Assembly: GCA_963677325.2 (NCBI GenBank)
Contig: CAXXGM010000006.1
Coordinates: 62,001 to 126,000 of the forward strand
Direction: 5' to 3'
DNA: 64,000 bases
Source of the DNA: G963677325 sp963677325
Lineage (GTDB): Bacteria > Bacteroidota > Bacteroidia > Bacteroidales > Prolixibacteraceae
The notes beneath the pieces are model-generated. The model worked only from the letters and a program-made list of their open reading frames with translations, did no database searches and was not told the origin of the DNA. The translations under genes were made by a program, and so were the position numbers. The first letter of the stretch is position 1; every line of letters begins with the position of its first letter. Shown piece by piece: positions 1 to 9,195 of the stretch.

Positions 1-421
1 GTGCACTGAAAACATCGCCGATTACCCTGTCATTTAATTTTTCTTTTACTATTTTTAATAGGGGATGATACCGCAAAACAAATCCTATGAAAAAAACACG
101 ATCATAATCCCATTGCAGGGTCATGGTTTTCAGAAGCTGTTCATTATGAATCAATGGCTTTTCCATAAAAATATGGCTACCGGTCTCCTGAGCCATTAAA
201 AATCCTTCATAATGGAGAGAGGTAGGATTACAGACATAAATCACATCGGGTTTTATCTGTCTCACCTCATCATAAGAAGTTAGAACGATGCAATTATAGT
301 CCTCTTCAAAACCTGCATCATAATGCCTCCGGTAACAGAAAAGGTCCCTCTCACCTATTGAAAAAAGATTTCTAAGATGTCTTTTCCCCATTGAGCCACC
401 ACCTAAAATCAGATGCTTCAT
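1..421 (-). CDS. Gfo/Idh/MocA-family oxidoreductase, N-terminal part (runs off window)
   Basis: The 140 visible residues begin MKHLILGGGSMGKRH, a Rossmann dinucleotide-binding loop (GGGSMG), and contain an MEKPL segment near residue 90; the EKP motif is the family's catalytic/cofactor signature. Members are NAD(P)-dependent sugar dehydrogenases or oxidoreductases. The C-terminal substrate domain lies beyond position 1, so substrate cannot be assigned. The start is 8 bp from the preceding gene's stop, so it is the last visible member of the nonulosonic-acid operon, and a role in modifying the nucleotide sugar or a precursor is inferred from context. The ORF is intact as far as it is visible. 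Confidence 0.85.
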   Translation of the reverse strand, partial: MKHLILGGGSMGKRHLRNLFSIGERDLFCYRRHYDAGFEEDYNCIVLTSYDEVRQIKPDVIYVCNPTSLHYEGFLMAQETGSHIFMEKPLIHNEQLLKTMTLQWDYDRVFFIGFVLRYHPLLKIVKEKLNDRVIGDVFSA

Positions 422-428
422 AAATTAA

Positions 429-1826
429 TTAAGAATGAGAGATCTCTGAAATTAATGAATTTTCCTCTTTTACTTTTTCAGTATGCCGGGGATTTATATT
501 CCGTATGAATGTATTTCCGTATTTATCATTGGAAGCCACTGCAATTGATTCAATTTGATCTATCGGGATCGTATATTCATCAAAAACATAACTGAATGAC
601 TTTTTGGGCATAAGGAAATCAAAATTATCATGGAAATAATCGCCGTTTCTGGTTTTAAAAGCAAGATAAGGCTGGGGTCCAAATATTTCACCATTTAAAG
701 TATAAACCTTTAAAGTATTCCCCTGAAGATTAATTTTAAGTTCAATGGAATTGCTTTGGACCTCATAAGGTGAATATCCAATCACATTCCTGAAAGCATC
801 AACACTTTCTGCATATTTGAACCGGATCTTTGGATATTTATCTGATATGATCCTTAACATTTCCCTGAATTCATCAATCTCAACAGACATTTCCCGCCAG
901 TCATGATTTGCCAGCCCCAGGTAGACATTTTCACCTTTCTCAGCTTTTATAAATGCTTTTTCGACTTCATCAATATTTATATTGCGGTGTCTTGCTTTTA
1001 AATTGAGAATTCTGGCAATTACTCTGTTGGCATTCCCTTTAAGCCGCCAGTCATAAAGACTTGGGTGATAAATACTCCAATCAGCAGGAGCCCCATTCCA
1101 ATCAGCAAATCTTCCATTGATCTGGTCCTTTTGATGCATAGGTCGTTGCGATTCATCCACCGCTATATTGGAGGGGTCAAAAGGAATCCATTGTTCCAGA
1201 AAAAGATTTGAATCGATCCTTTCTGCATGAAATCCAGCCCGATTAACTACAGGAAACCAATTCTTATCTATTAATCTCCGGCATAAAATCTGATGGATTA
1301 CTGAAATTGAATTATCATAACTGGTAGCCATCACATTGGCTTGCTTATAAAAAGAAATCGGATGAAAATGCCAATGGATACGATCCTGAATTGAATTGGT
1401 CGTTTTTAGGATGTAGCTGTAAAAATCAAAAATATTATGATGGCCCATATCTCTGTGCCGGGGATTGTCCGATCCAAAGCCGACATGATCCATTACATGC
1501 CAGTTATAAATCCATCCATCGCCAAAAGAATCAGGAAGCTGATACCTGAAGGAGGAATCCATTACCCGGTAAAGCATCTCTTCGATCATGGCCCAATTTC
1601 TTTTAAATCCGATGGTATGAGGATCGACGGCCATGGAAATTTCCTGTTTTTGGCTAAGGGGCAGATCGAATTCACCTTTCTGTAATTTCTCAAGATTTTC
1701 GTATGAGGGAGGTAAATCTATTCCGAAGATGACTTTTATCCTTGCGAAGGTTTCTTCTATATTTTCCCACAAAGGGCCCTCTGTATCAACATGATGAACT
1801 ATGTAAACTATTCCCGTATTATTCAT
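429..1826 (-). CDS. Unrecognised 465-aa protein of the surface-sugar operon (possibly deacetylase-like)
   Basis: I do not firmly recognise this family. The N-terminus has an HHVDTEGP motif near residue 11 and an HWHFHP motif near residue 151. Acid-plus-histidine motifs of this kind recall metal-dependent polysaccharide deacetylase (NodB/CE4-like) barrels, but the spacing is not canonical. No signal peptide or membrane helix is seen, so it should be cytoplasmic. The C-terminal ~100 residues read as a beta-rich domain. It starts 11 bp after the CMP-sugar synthetase stop and lies inside the nonulosonic-acid operon, so a role in making or modifying that glycan is an inference from context only. 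Confidence 0.75.
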   Translation of the reverse strand: MNNTGIVYIVHHVDTEGPLWENIEETFARIKVIFGIDLPPSYENLEKLQKGEFDLPLSQKQEISMAVDPHTIGFKRNWAMIEEMLYRVMDSSFRYQLPDSFGDGWIYNWHVMDHVGFGSDNPRHRDMGHHNIFDFYSYILKTTNSIQDRIHWHFHPISFYKQANVMATSYDNSISVIHQILCRRLIDKNWFPVVNRAGFHAERIDSNLFLEQWIPFDPSNIAVDESQRPMHQKDQINGRFADWNGAPADWSIYHPSLYDWRLKGNANRVIARILNLKARHRNINIDEVEKAFIKAEKGENVYLGLANHDWREMSVEIDEFREMLRIISDKYPKIRFKYAESVDAFRNVIGYSPYEVQSNSIELKINLQGNTLKVYTLNGEIFGPQPYLAFKTRNGDYFHDNFDFLMPKKSFSYVFDEYTIPIDQIESIAVASNDKYGNTFIRNINPRHTEKVKEENSLISEISHS

Positions 1827-1837
1827 TCTGTATTCAT

Positions 1838-2542
1838 CTAATAATTTGTCTGGAGTGCCTTCAATGCTGCGGCCAGTTTCAAATCCTTTTCATCATCAAT
1901 ATCGATTCCGCTTTCCCAACTGATTTCCCAAAAGATCTGATCTTTTCCAAAAAATGTTCCTTCTTTTTTCAACACTTCGATATCAGCGATCCATATCGCC
2001 CCTGTTGGACTATACAAAGGGGGAATATCCTGTGATCTTTTATTTATTTCTTCGAAGATTCTTTCGCCTTTAAATTGGTCGTTCAGCTTAATAGCCCACC
2101 AGGGGTTCATTCCGACAAACATAAAGCAGGATACAAGAAGAGAGGCTTTCCTTTTGAAGAAAAAATCAAGTGCTTCGATAATCTCGTCAGAACTCCTTAA
2201 CGGACAAACGGCAAAAAGCTGTACCACCAAATCGTACTTTCTGTTAACCTCTTCAAGTTGTTCTATTGTTCTTATGATGGCTTCACTGACAGGAGAAAAT
2301 TCGTCTGCCTTTTTATCTCTTAAAAAAGGAACCTCTGCACCAAATTGCCGTGATACTTTTGCTATTTCTTCATCATCCGTGCTGACAATAACAGAATCAA
2401 AAATTCCGGTATTCAATGCAGCTTCAATTGTCCAGGCAATAAGAGGTTTCCCGCAGAAATCCACTATATTTTTGTGCGGAACTCTTGTGGATCCTCCACG
2501 TGCCGGAATTATAGCAACAATACTTTTGCCATTGTACGCCAT
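1838..2542 (-). CDS. CMP-nonulosonic acid synthetase (acylneuraminate cytidylyltransferase family; NeuA/LegF/PseF-like)
   Basis: The 234 residues match the length of CMP-sialate/legionaminate/pseudaminate cytidylyltransferases. The nucleotide-binding signature IIPARGGSTRVPHKN is at residues ~11-25, with PLIAWTIEAA and VIVSTDDEEIA following in the usual order. The reaction is CTP plus a nonulosonic acid giving CMP-sugar and pyrophosphate, in the cytoplasm, which activates the sugar for transfer. It sits 16 bp downstream of the PtmE-like gene and two genes after the synthase, as in Campylobacter legionaminic-acid clusters. Which nonulosonic acid is made cannot be read from the sequence. Confidence 0.9.
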   Translation of the reverse strand: MAYNGKSIVAIIPARGGSTRVPHKNIVDFCGKPLIAWTIEAALNTGIFDSVIVSTDDEEIAKVSRQFGAEVPFLRDKKADEFSPVSEAIIRTIEQLEEVNRKYDLVVQLFAVCPLRSSDEIIEALDFFFKRKASLLVSCFMFVGMNPWWAIKLNDQFKGERIFEEINKRSQDIPPLYSPTGAIWIADIEVLKKEGTFFGKDQIFWEISWESGIDIDDEKDLKLAAALKALQTNY

Positions 2543-2558
2543 TGGTTATTTTTTTAAT

Positions 2559-4277
2559 CTATTCCAGATATTTTATAGCTTTTCGATATTCTTCCCACTG
2601 TCCCACATCAATCCAGGAATTTTCATAGACAGGATAAACACCTATTCTTTTATTCGATTTTTTCAAATCATCGATCAGCTGTGTGATATGATAAAACGTA
2701 TTATCCGGTATGAAATCGAGAATTTGAGGTTCCAGAACATACATACCTGTATTTATCAGGTAATCAAATTCCGGCTTCTCTGAAATTTCCTTTAAGCACC
2801 CTCCTTCTTCGATCGAACATATGCCGTACGGAATTTTAAAGTGCTGCATACAAGCCACTAAGGTTAAATCATATTTGCCACGATCATGAAATTCAATGAT
2901 TTTTCTGTAATCGCTTTTAATTATTATGTCACAATTGGAAACAATAAATGTAGATTCAATGATCCCTTTCAATTTTTTCAAAGCTCCTGCTGTACCCATT
3001 GGAAATTCTTCGGTTACATAATGTAGATTTTCCGCTATCGATCTTCCCTCAAAATAAGCTTTGATCATATTTGCTTTATAATTAAGCAACAGATAGAAAT
3101 CACTTATTCCTGATTTCTGAAATCGCTCGATTATCAATTCAATCAAAGGTTTATTTCCAATTGGGATAAGAGGTTTGGGCATGATGTGAGTAAAAGGTTT
3201 TAACCGGGTACCAATTCCTCCTGCCATAATAACAACCGCAACTTTTAAAAGCTCTTCTTCTTTATTGATTTTTTTAATAAAAGGGATGTTTTTCCTTAGT
3301 ATAATTTCCTGTAATTCCCCATCATTCATAACAGGAATATGTTCAATATCATTATTTAAAAAAATATTTTCCATCTCTTCTTTCGAATATCCCTGCTTCA
3401 AATAGATGAAATTTTTATTGGCGATAGAAATAATCGTGGCATCTAATGAGACCCCATGTAAAACAGCTCTCCTGAAATCACCATCAGTTAAAATCCCCTG
3501 AACTTTGTTTGATTCACCTGTAATACTGATAAACCCAATTCCGGTTTCATCCAGTTTTTTTATCGATTCCCTAACTGATAAATCATTTGATACCCGATAA
3601 CGATCACTCTCTTTAATGGTTGATATTTCTTTATTATTCCTGGAAATAAGAAATTCGGCAAATTCAAAATCAGATAAGTTATTTATTTCAAAACAATGAT
3701 CATAAGACATTACAAAGGGCAAAGTATCTTTTGTGGAGTGAATCCCATTAGTTTTAAAATATAGATTATTGAAAATAAATATGTTATTATTAAAGATGTA
3801 ATTTTTGTTGTCCTCACCGTCCACTTCCTTATTCGGGATAAAAAGATCATTTATATGATCATTAATTATTTTTTTGATCTTTACAGGTGAATCAGTCGTC
3901 TCGTAGCAGGAAATAAGTGAATTGGCATTTTTCTCAAAAAACTTACTACAGGCCGAATCAATATCATGGGATGTTCGGAATGGAGCAGAAGGATCCAGAA
4001 AAATGTAATCTTGAATTTCATTCCCATTTTTAGTTTGTTCAATCAATTCCATTAAGGAGCTATCAAATGGATTTTCGGGGAAAACTTCAACCTCGTAATT
4101 ATATGCCACCTTAGAAATCTCTTTAGAATTTGTAATAACCAATACCCTTTTTATGAAACCGGATTTCTTTGCGGCTTCAATAGTGTATGAAATGACAGGT
4201 TTTCCCTCCAGATTTTTAAGATATAATTGAATTGTATCTTCAGAAGCCACCGAAGAGGGTATAATAGCAATCATCAT
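2559..4277 (-). CDS. PtmE-like fusion: degenerate cytidylyltransferase domain, CBS pair, sugar-phosphate nucleotidyltransferase
   Basis: There are three parts in 572 residues. Residues 1-218 have the acylneuraminate cytidylyltransferase layout (IIPS near the start, KPVISYTIEAA, VLVITNSKEI), but the IPARGGS..KN nucleotide loop is replaced by IPSSVASEDT, losing the basic and glycine residues. Residues ~225-340 look like two CBS motifs (GILTDGDFRRA; HIPVMNDGEL). Residues ~346-572 are an intact NTP-transferase (MAGGIGTRLKPFT..MPKPLIPIGNKP). The last two parts match PtmE, the glucosamine-1-phosphate guanylyltransferase of Campylobacter legionaminic-acid synthesis. The start overlaps the synthase stop by 4 bp, implying translational coupling. 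The N-terminal domain is probably inactive and may be regulatory or structural. Confidence 0.85.
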   Translation of the reverse strand: MMIAIIPSSVASEDTIQLYLKNLEGKPVISYTIEAAKKSGFIKRVLVITNSKEISKVAYNYEVEVFPENPFDSSLMELIEQTKNGNEIQDYIFLDPSAPFRTSHDIDSACSKFFEKNANSLISCYETTDSPVKIKKIINDHINDLFIPNKEVDGEDNKNYIFNNNIFIFNNLYFKTNGIHSTKDTLPFVMSYDHCFEINNLSDFEFAEFLISRNNKEISTIKESDRYRVSNDLSVRESIKKLDETGIGFISITGESNKVQGILTDGDFRRAVLHGVSLDATIISIANKNFIYLKQGYSKEEMENIFLNNDIEHIPVMNDGELQEIILRKNIPFIKKINKEEELLKVAVVIMAGGIGTRLKPFTHIMPKPLIPIGNKPLIELIIERFQKSGISDFYLLLNYKANMIKAYFEGRSIAENLHYVTEEFPMGTAGALKKLKGIIESTFIVSNCDIIIKSDYRKIIEFHDRGKYDLTLVACMQHFKIPYGICSIEEGGCLKEISEKPEFDYLINTGMYVLEPQILDFIPDNTFYHITQLIDDLKKSNKRIGVYPVYENSWIDVGQWEEYRKAIKYLE

Positions 4278-5335
4278 TCAAAATCCTCCCATTTTAGGGG
4301 TGTATCCATTAGTACATTCTCCTTTAAAAGTCTTCCCACCAAATAATCGGACAAATCAGCCGGGATGCCAGTTCCTGGTCTCTTGGATGTTAGATCCTCT
4401 TTTTTTACTTTCTGACCCGCAAAAATGTCTCTTGTAGTTACGATACTCCTTCTTAATTTCAATTTTTTTGCTTCTTCTGCGCTTGAAACTATTCGGTTGA
4501 ATGATCCTAAAGCAACATTTATTTGGGCTGAATTTTCGACAATTTGCTTCATTTCTGAAGGATCTGCTGATATCTCATGATCCCAGCCAGGCAGATCTTT
4601 GTCAATGGTAAAATGTTTTTCAATAAGACAGCTTCCCAATGTAACAGCTGCAAAAGGAATATGAATTCCAAGGGAATGATCGGAAAAACCTACAGGATAA
4701 GGGAATGTTTGCTGAAGCATAATGATATTGCGAAGGTTTATATCTTCGTACGCCGGAGGATAAATTGAGATACAGTGTAAAAGGATGATATTTGTATTTC
4801 CTTCGTTCTCAACAATACGTAACGCATTATCTATTTCAGCAAGAGTAGCCATTCCTGTAGAAATTACAAGAGGTTTATTTTTTGAAGCCATGTACCTAAG
4901 TAGCGGATAATTATTTATATCCATCGAAGCGACTTTAAGATAAGGCACATCCAATTTTATTAGTAAGTCTACTTCTTCGACTGAAAAAGGTGATGAAGAA
5001 AACAGGATTTCTTTTTTATCACAATATTCCTTAAGTTCATAGTGTTGTTCTTCCCTCAAATAGTATTTTTTAACCATTTCCTCCAATGATCCAAAATGCT
5101 TTTTGGGAGAATCACGATATTTTGTATTAGCCTCATATTCTGCTTTACAAATCAATGATTTATCACTAAAAGATTGGAATTTCACAGCATCACATCCACA
5201 GGATTTAGCTGCATCTATAATCTCTTTGGCAAGGTTCATGTCACCATTATGATTGGCGCCTATCTCTGCAATAATGAATGGTTTTCCAAAATTCCTTAAT
5301 TCAGAGCCATTCTGTAAATGAACAGTTTTATTCAT
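4274..5335 (-). CDS. N-acetylneuraminate/legionaminate-type synthase (NeuB/LegI/PseI family)
   Basis: This 353-residue protein has the NeuB TIM barrel at ~15-250 (IAEIGANHNGDMNLAKEII, AVKFQSF, GFSDHSLG, EKHFTID). A C-terminal antifreeze-like SAF domain follows at ~290-350 (VTTRDIFAGQKV, KRPGTGIP). The family condenses phosphoenolpyruvate with an N-acyl hexosamine derivative to make a nine-carbon nonulosonic acid. It overlaps its upstream and downstream neighbours by 4 bp each, so the operon is tightly coupled. The PtmE-like and LegC-like neighbours favour a legionaminic-type product over Neu5Ac, but NeuB, LegI and PseI cannot be separated with confidence by eye. Confidence 0.92.
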   Translation of the reverse strand: MNKTVHLQNGSELRNFGKPFIIAEIGANHNGDMNLAKEIIDAAKSCGCDAVKFQSFSDKSLICKAEYEANTKYRDSPKKHFGSLEEMVKKYYLREEQHYELKEYCDKKEILFSSSPFSVEEVDLLIKLDVPYLKVASMDINNYPLLRYMASKNKPLVISTGMATLAEIDNALRIVENEGNTNIILLHCISIYPPAYEDINLRNIIMLQQTFPYPVGFSDHSLGIHIPFAAVTLGSCLIEKHFTIDKDLPGWDHEISADPSEMKQIVENSAQINVALGSFNRIVSSAEEAKKLKLRRSIVTTRDIFAGQKVKKEDLTSKRPGTGIPADLSDYLVGRLLKENVLMDTPLKWEDFE

Positions 5336-6171
5336 AGCTGATAATTTTTAATGTTTTCCCACCAGAAAAGAAACTGGTCTTTTTGTTGTTCCAGTTTTTT
5401 ATAATAAGAGTAAAAAAATTTGCTGTCGGATTGATAATAAAGATTTTTCAACCAGGGTAACTCCCCTCCGTACCAGGGATCACAGTTCAGCATGTTTTTA
5501 TAATGGAAATATTTTGCTTTTACCCCAATTTTTATCTGTTTGAAAGTATCTTTATTCATTCCAATAATATTTTCTTCCCATTGCCTGTAGTAAGTATTTG
5601 TATTCGCTGTAAAACAGGCCTTTGCACCTGACTGAATAGCTTTAGCAAAGAGATACCAGTCCACAGCTATTATTTCAGAAGGAATAGGCTTATTTTTAAG
5701 AAAATCCATTCTACAGGCTACGTTTGAAAAACCAAACAGATTTTTATCTCTGATAAAAACAGTGGCTATTTCACTAAAATTTCCAAGCACTTTCTGAAAT
5801 TGAGGATAAAGCATTTTATTTTCTTCTACCGGAATAATCTCATTTGAAATTAAATCGTATTTTTTTGAATATTCTTTGACCACCTCAACTCTGTTTGAAT
5901 CAAAAAAATCATCGGAATCACCAAAAATTATCCATTCAAATTTTTGATCTAATGCTGCATTAATTAAGATCTCCCTGTTTTCGGTTATAGAATTTCCTCC
6001 CGGAATAATACTAAAATTTAATCCTTCAATTATGATGTCTTTTCTGTCGCAACCATCGTTAACGATAAATAAATGGAATTGCGGATCAGTCTGATTGCGC
6101 AAAGATTTTAGAAAATCAGGCAGAAATTTTAAGGCTTGCGGGTAAATAACAGTCCCAAAGGCAAATTTCAT
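5332..6171 (-). CDS. GT2-like glycosyltransferase
   Basis: This 279-residue protein begins with a GT-A fold pattern: FGTVIYPQALKFLPDFLKSL, then LFIVNDGC. Its IIFGDSDDFFD stretch near residue 85 carries the DxD-type metal/nucleotide-sugar site. There is no membrane helix, so it probably acts at the cytoplasmic membrane face on a lipid-linked glycan. The gene lies between acyltransferase and synthase genes, so it likely transfers a sugar of the same surface structure; donor and acceptor are unknown. The start codon overlaps, as ATGA, the stop of a 26-codon reading frame upstream, part of a dispersed repeat described separately. Confidence 0.8.
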   Translation of the reverse strand: MKFAFGTVIYPQALKFLPDFLKSLRNQTDPQFHLFIVNDGCDRKDIIIEGLNFSIIPGGNSITENREILINAALDQKFEWIIFGDSDDFFDSNRVEVVKEYSKKYDLISNEIIPVEENKMLYPQFQKVLGNFSEIATVFIRDKNLFGFSNVACRMDFLKNKPIPSEIIAVDWYLFAKAIQSGAKACFTANTNTYYRQWEENIIGMNKDTFKQIKIGVKAKYFHYKNMLNCDPWYGGELPWLKNLYYQSDSKFFYSYYKKLEQQKDQFLFWWENIKNYQL

Positions 6172-6259
6172 CTGTTTACATTTTGTTTTTTAATGGCCAG
6201 ATGGAACTCACCGGTAAACAGGCTCTGCTGTGAGAAAGATTTTCTCATGGACGTTTTAT
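6168..6259 (-). repeat. Dispersed ~92-bp element with conserved GEFH peptide frame, copy 1
   Basis: The minus strand encodes a possible 26-residue peptide from 6248 to 6168: RKSFSQ, then GEFH, and ending KKQNVNR-stop. Its TGA overlaps the next gene's ATG. Copies at 23460-23551 (minus) and 54366-54457 (plus) have identical internal spacing: 50 bp from an ATrAAACG start to GAGTTCCAT. The central GAGTTCCAT and poly-A segments are best conserved. Function is unknown. It may be a small translated leader, a structured RNA or an old mobile repeat. Confidence 0.6.
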
Positions 6260-6260
6260 C

Positions 6261-6845
6261 TTATTTAATAATGCTATTGGCTTTAATGAAAGACTGGAAA
6301 GGTACGGTTGAATATTGTTTTGACACAGCTCCACTTCCGATAAACGACTCACTTCCAACGACAACGCCACCATTAATAATTGCACCGGTGGCTACATGAC
6401 AATGATCCCCGACCACTGCATCATGCTCGATCAGTGCTTTTGTATTAATAATACAATTCTTTCCTATATGTGCTCCTGCATTAACTACGGAATGATGCAT
6501 TACAACAGTTCCCTCACCAATAAATGCATGTTTTGAAATGTAAGCGGATGGAGAGATAATTATCGGAAAATTGAATCCTTTTCCTATCAGGAGATTAAAT
6601 AAATCAGATCTCTTTTCTGAGATGCCTATCATCCCCATTGTCATATGAAATGCATCAAAATCATTTTTTAATGAATCCAGGAGATCATCCGTTCCAATAA
6701 TTTTATATCCGAGGACATATTCCCCTACTTTTTCAGGAACATCGATAATTCCACCGATATCAAAATAATTTCCCTGTTCAATGACATCGATGACAGACTT
6801 GCAATGACCGCCCCCGCCTATTAAAAGAATTCGTTGTTTTGTCAC
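6261..6845 (-). CDS. NeuD/PglD/LegH-like sugar acyltransferase (left-handed beta-helix)
   Basis: This 194-residue protein starts with a Rossmann-like nucleotide-sugar-binding region (RILLIGGGGHCKSVIDVIE). From ~residue 95 it turns into hexapeptide repeats (AFIGEGTVVMH, AHIGKNCIINT, AVVGDHCHVATGAIINGG), including the NTKALIEHDAVVGDHCH segment that carries the family's catalytic histidine. PglD, LegH and NeuD enzymes N- or O-acetylate UDP-sugars or sialic acids using acetyl-CoA. It lies 3 bp after the aminotransferase stop. The order aminotransferase then acetyltransferase fits N-acetylation of the newly formed amino sugar, as in LegC-LegH or PglE-PglD pairs; the exact substrate is inferred. 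Confidence 0.88.
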   Translation of the reverse strand: MTKQRILLIGGGGHCKSVIDVIEQGNYFDIGGIIDVPEKVGEYVLGYKIIGTDDLLDSLKNDFDAFHMTMGMIGISEKRSDLFNLLIGKGFNFPIIISPSAYISKHAFIGEGTVVMHHSVVNAGAHIGKNCIINTKALIEHDAVVGDHCHVATGAIINGGVVVGSESFIGSGAVSKQYSTVPFQSFIKANSIIK

Positions 6846-6848
6846 TTT

Positions 6849-8039
6849 TTATAAAATAACGCTACTCGGAATAGCGACAACCCTGTCCTCCAACCATAAA
6901 CTATTTTTCAAAGAATCTTTCTGGCAATGTTCATACATTGGAAGTTTATTCATTAACCTCCAAAACGGCCGGGTCATTATCCCCTGTTCATTGGTTTCTT
7001 TCAAAAACAAATCCCTTTCATTTTTTGATTCAAACATTATTGAATTCAACCAATAATTTGATGAACAATTTTCAGGCTCATTAACAAAGCGAACAAAACT
7101 GTTATGAAAAAAATTTCTGTATTTTATTGCCAATATTCTTTTCTTTTTAAGGTAGAGGTCCAGATTTTCCAATTGAGCCACACCAATTGCAGCATTTACA
7201 TTAGGCATCCTGAAATTATATCCTATTTCGTCATGGACAAAATCCCATGGATGCGGAACTTTTGCCTGGGTACTTAGATACCTGGCTCTCTCGGCCAAAT
7301 CTTCATCATTGAACAGCAATATTCCCCCTCCACCGGTAGTAATTGTTTTATTCCCATTTAAACTGATCATGCCAATTTTTCCAAAAGTTCCCGTATGCCT
7401 GCCTTTATAATAACTTCCAATACTTTCAGCAGCATCCTCGATCAATATAATTCCGTAATCTTTACAAATAGCAGCAATTTCATCTATCCGGCAAGGATGG
7501 CCAAACGTATGCATTGGTATACACACCCTAATTCTATTTCCCGTTTTAATATTATAACATTCACCATTCTTCATCCTGGTTTCATTGGAAAGGAACTTTT
7601 CAAGAGAATCCGGACTCATCCCCATTGTATCCATATCAACATCCAGAAAAACAGGAGTTGCGCCACAATAAGTAATTGCATTTGCTGTTGCAATAAAGGT
7701 TAATGGTTGTGTGAGGGCCTCATCTCCTTGCTTTAGTCCTGCAAGTATTAAAGACAAGTGCAGGGCATTTGTTCCATTTACACAGGCAATAGCTTTAAGA
7801 GCTCCGGTATATTCAGCTATACTATTTTCAAAAAGTGTCACAAATTTTCCAACACTGGACACCAATGTTGTATCGATACATTCTTCAAGATATTTTTTCT
7901 CATTTCCTATGAATATAGGTGCGTGAAGCGGGACCAAACCCGAAGGAATATTGAAAATATCTCTAATAAATGTAATAATGTTGTCGTTACAGACCGGAAT
8001 TATTCTTTTTTCCAGGTCTGAAATTGAGTGTTCAATCAT
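6849..8039 (-). CDS. LegC-like PLP aminotransferase (DegT/DnrJ/EryC1 family)
   Basis: This 396-residue protein has the DegT-family landmarks: VNGTNALHLSL (~88), EDAAESIGSYYKG (~201) and a Schiff-base lysine at ~231 in NGNKTITTGGGG. These enzymes transaminate UDP-4-keto-sugars at C4 using pyridoxal phosphate and usually glutamate. The ~40-residue N-terminal extension before PLHAP is typical of LegC/NeuB-linked aminotransferases. It is the first gene of the minus-strand sugar operon. The upstream partners LegB (dehydratase) and LegG/NeuC (hydrolysing epimerase) are not in this window. I saw no convincing promoter in the 800 bp upstream. Confidence 0.9.
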   Translation of the reverse strand: MIEHSISDLEKRIIPVCNDNIITFIRDIFNIPSGLVPLHAPIFIGNEKKYLEECIDTTLVSSVGKFVTLFENSIAEYTGALKAIACVNGTNALHLSLILAGLKQGDEALTQPLTFIATANAITYCGATPVFLDVDMDTMGMSPDSLEKFLSNETRMKNGECYNIKTGNRIRVCIPMHTFGHPCRIDEIAAICKDYGIILIEDAAESIGSYYKGRHTGTFGKIGMISLNGNKTITTGGGGILLFNDEDLAERARYLSTQAKVPHPWDFVHDEIGYNFRMPNVNAAIGVAQLENLDLYLKKKRILAIKYRNFFHNSFVRFVNEPENCSSNYWLNSIMFESKNERDLFLKETNEQGIMTRPFWRLMNKLPMYEHCQKDSLKNSLWLEDRVVAIPSSVIL

Positions 8040-8841
8040 AAAAAATATAAATTAAGGAAATTATAGGCTATATAGGTATGGATTCCAGTACGGTAATAAT
8101 TATTATCTAAGTTCCCTTCTCGTTTTCACCTATCAAACCATGGATTTGGAAAAAACAAATAGCTCCGCTTTCGTCAGTCACACCCTCTCTTTGACTGGCT
8201 TGCAAAAAAATCAACTAAAAAGTTCACATTGTTTTAGTTAAACAAGACAAACTGTAAAATGATGAATTTAATCTTCTGTATAATTATGCTTACCTAAACA
8301 AAAAAATTATTTAAAATAATATAATCATACTGCCTATATCAATTTAGTACATTTATCCAAAAATTCAAAATTTTATTCATTCATGTTGAATTACCTTTAT
8401 TCAATTTAATCTAATTCCAGCTCAATAGTAATCCCCTTTTTCGGGGATTGATCCTTGCATTAACGTTAAATTTCCAATATTAAAAACAGACATAAGATTC
8501 AAATTTATCGGTATTTCTGAGTTACAGGAAACTGGAATTCAGAAGAAAATTGAGCGAACATGAGTGAGAATATGGTAGTTATGGATAAAACATAATTGGG
8601 TACAAATGGCTGTTTCTAAAAATGGAGAGGAGGGTGAAATCAATTTGCTATATTTGGATTAAGCCTGATTTCCTGGAGAGAGATATTTAAGGATTCATAA
8701 TAAAGTGAGAGATTTTTAGGCTTTACAGGAATGTATGGGTAAATAACAGCCGTTCATTTTCTGTATATAAATACCGGATGACCAACAATTCCTAAAATTT
8801 TCCCCATTTCCCCCTTTTCCCTATATCCCCTATTTGGGAAG
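8040..8841. other. Intergenic region, no recognisable gene
   Basis: About 800 bp of AT-rich DNA between the first gene of the sugar operon and a MITE-like repeat. It should carry the operon promoter near 8040-8250, but I could not find a matching Bacteroidota TTTG / TAnnTTTG pair with correct spacing. No long ORF, RNA fold or strong hairpin is evident. Confidence 0.5.
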
Positions 8842-9062
8842 TAAGTTATGAGATTAATTAAATGTCGTATTTACAATTATAAAGATCGTCCAAAAAATAA
8901 TGCCACCAAAACCCCAGGTCACCAAGATCCACCAAAGATTAAATGCCTGACTTATAATTTGGTGTACTTTTGTGTTTTCGTGCCTTGGTGGCAGAAAATG
9001 ATCCATGAAATACACAAATTATTTTATAAGATGTACGACATTTTACGTTTCCTATTACTTAA
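8842..9062. mobile_element. MITE-like element, copy 1 (221 bp, terminal inverted repeats)
   Basis: The ends form an imperfect ~29-bp terminal inverted repeat: TAAGTTATGA..AAATGTCGTA on the left, TACGACATTT..CTATTACTTA on the right. A near-identical copy (about one indel plus a few substitutions) is at 24212-24432. The interior has a further inverted pair (TGCCACCAA / TTGGTGGCA). No transposase is encoded; the 72-codon ORF inside is not credible. A third element with similar ends but different interior is at 30723-30876. Confidence 0.7.
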
Positions 9063-9147
9063 ATGAAAAATGATCAACCCCAACATTTAGTTTTCCAATT
9101 GATCCATTTCTATTTCTCTGTGTGCAAATGTGTTGCAACCGGCACAA

Positions 9148-9190
9148 ATAAAAAAACGCAATCTATTGATTATTCAATGATTGCGTTTTA
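9148..9190 (-). terminator. Intrinsic terminator of tRNA-Leu
   Basis: Perfect inverted repeat AAAACGCAATC / GATTGCGTTTT with an A/T-rich loop, followed on the minus strand by a run of seven T. It lies just downstream of the tRNA 3' end. Confidence 0.85.
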
Positions 9191-9195
9191 TATTG

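Noticed and set aside
8848..9066. 72-codon plus-strand ORF
   Set aside because: It lies inside the MITE-like repeat and mirrors its inverted structure; the second copy of the repeat is frameshifted by one base.
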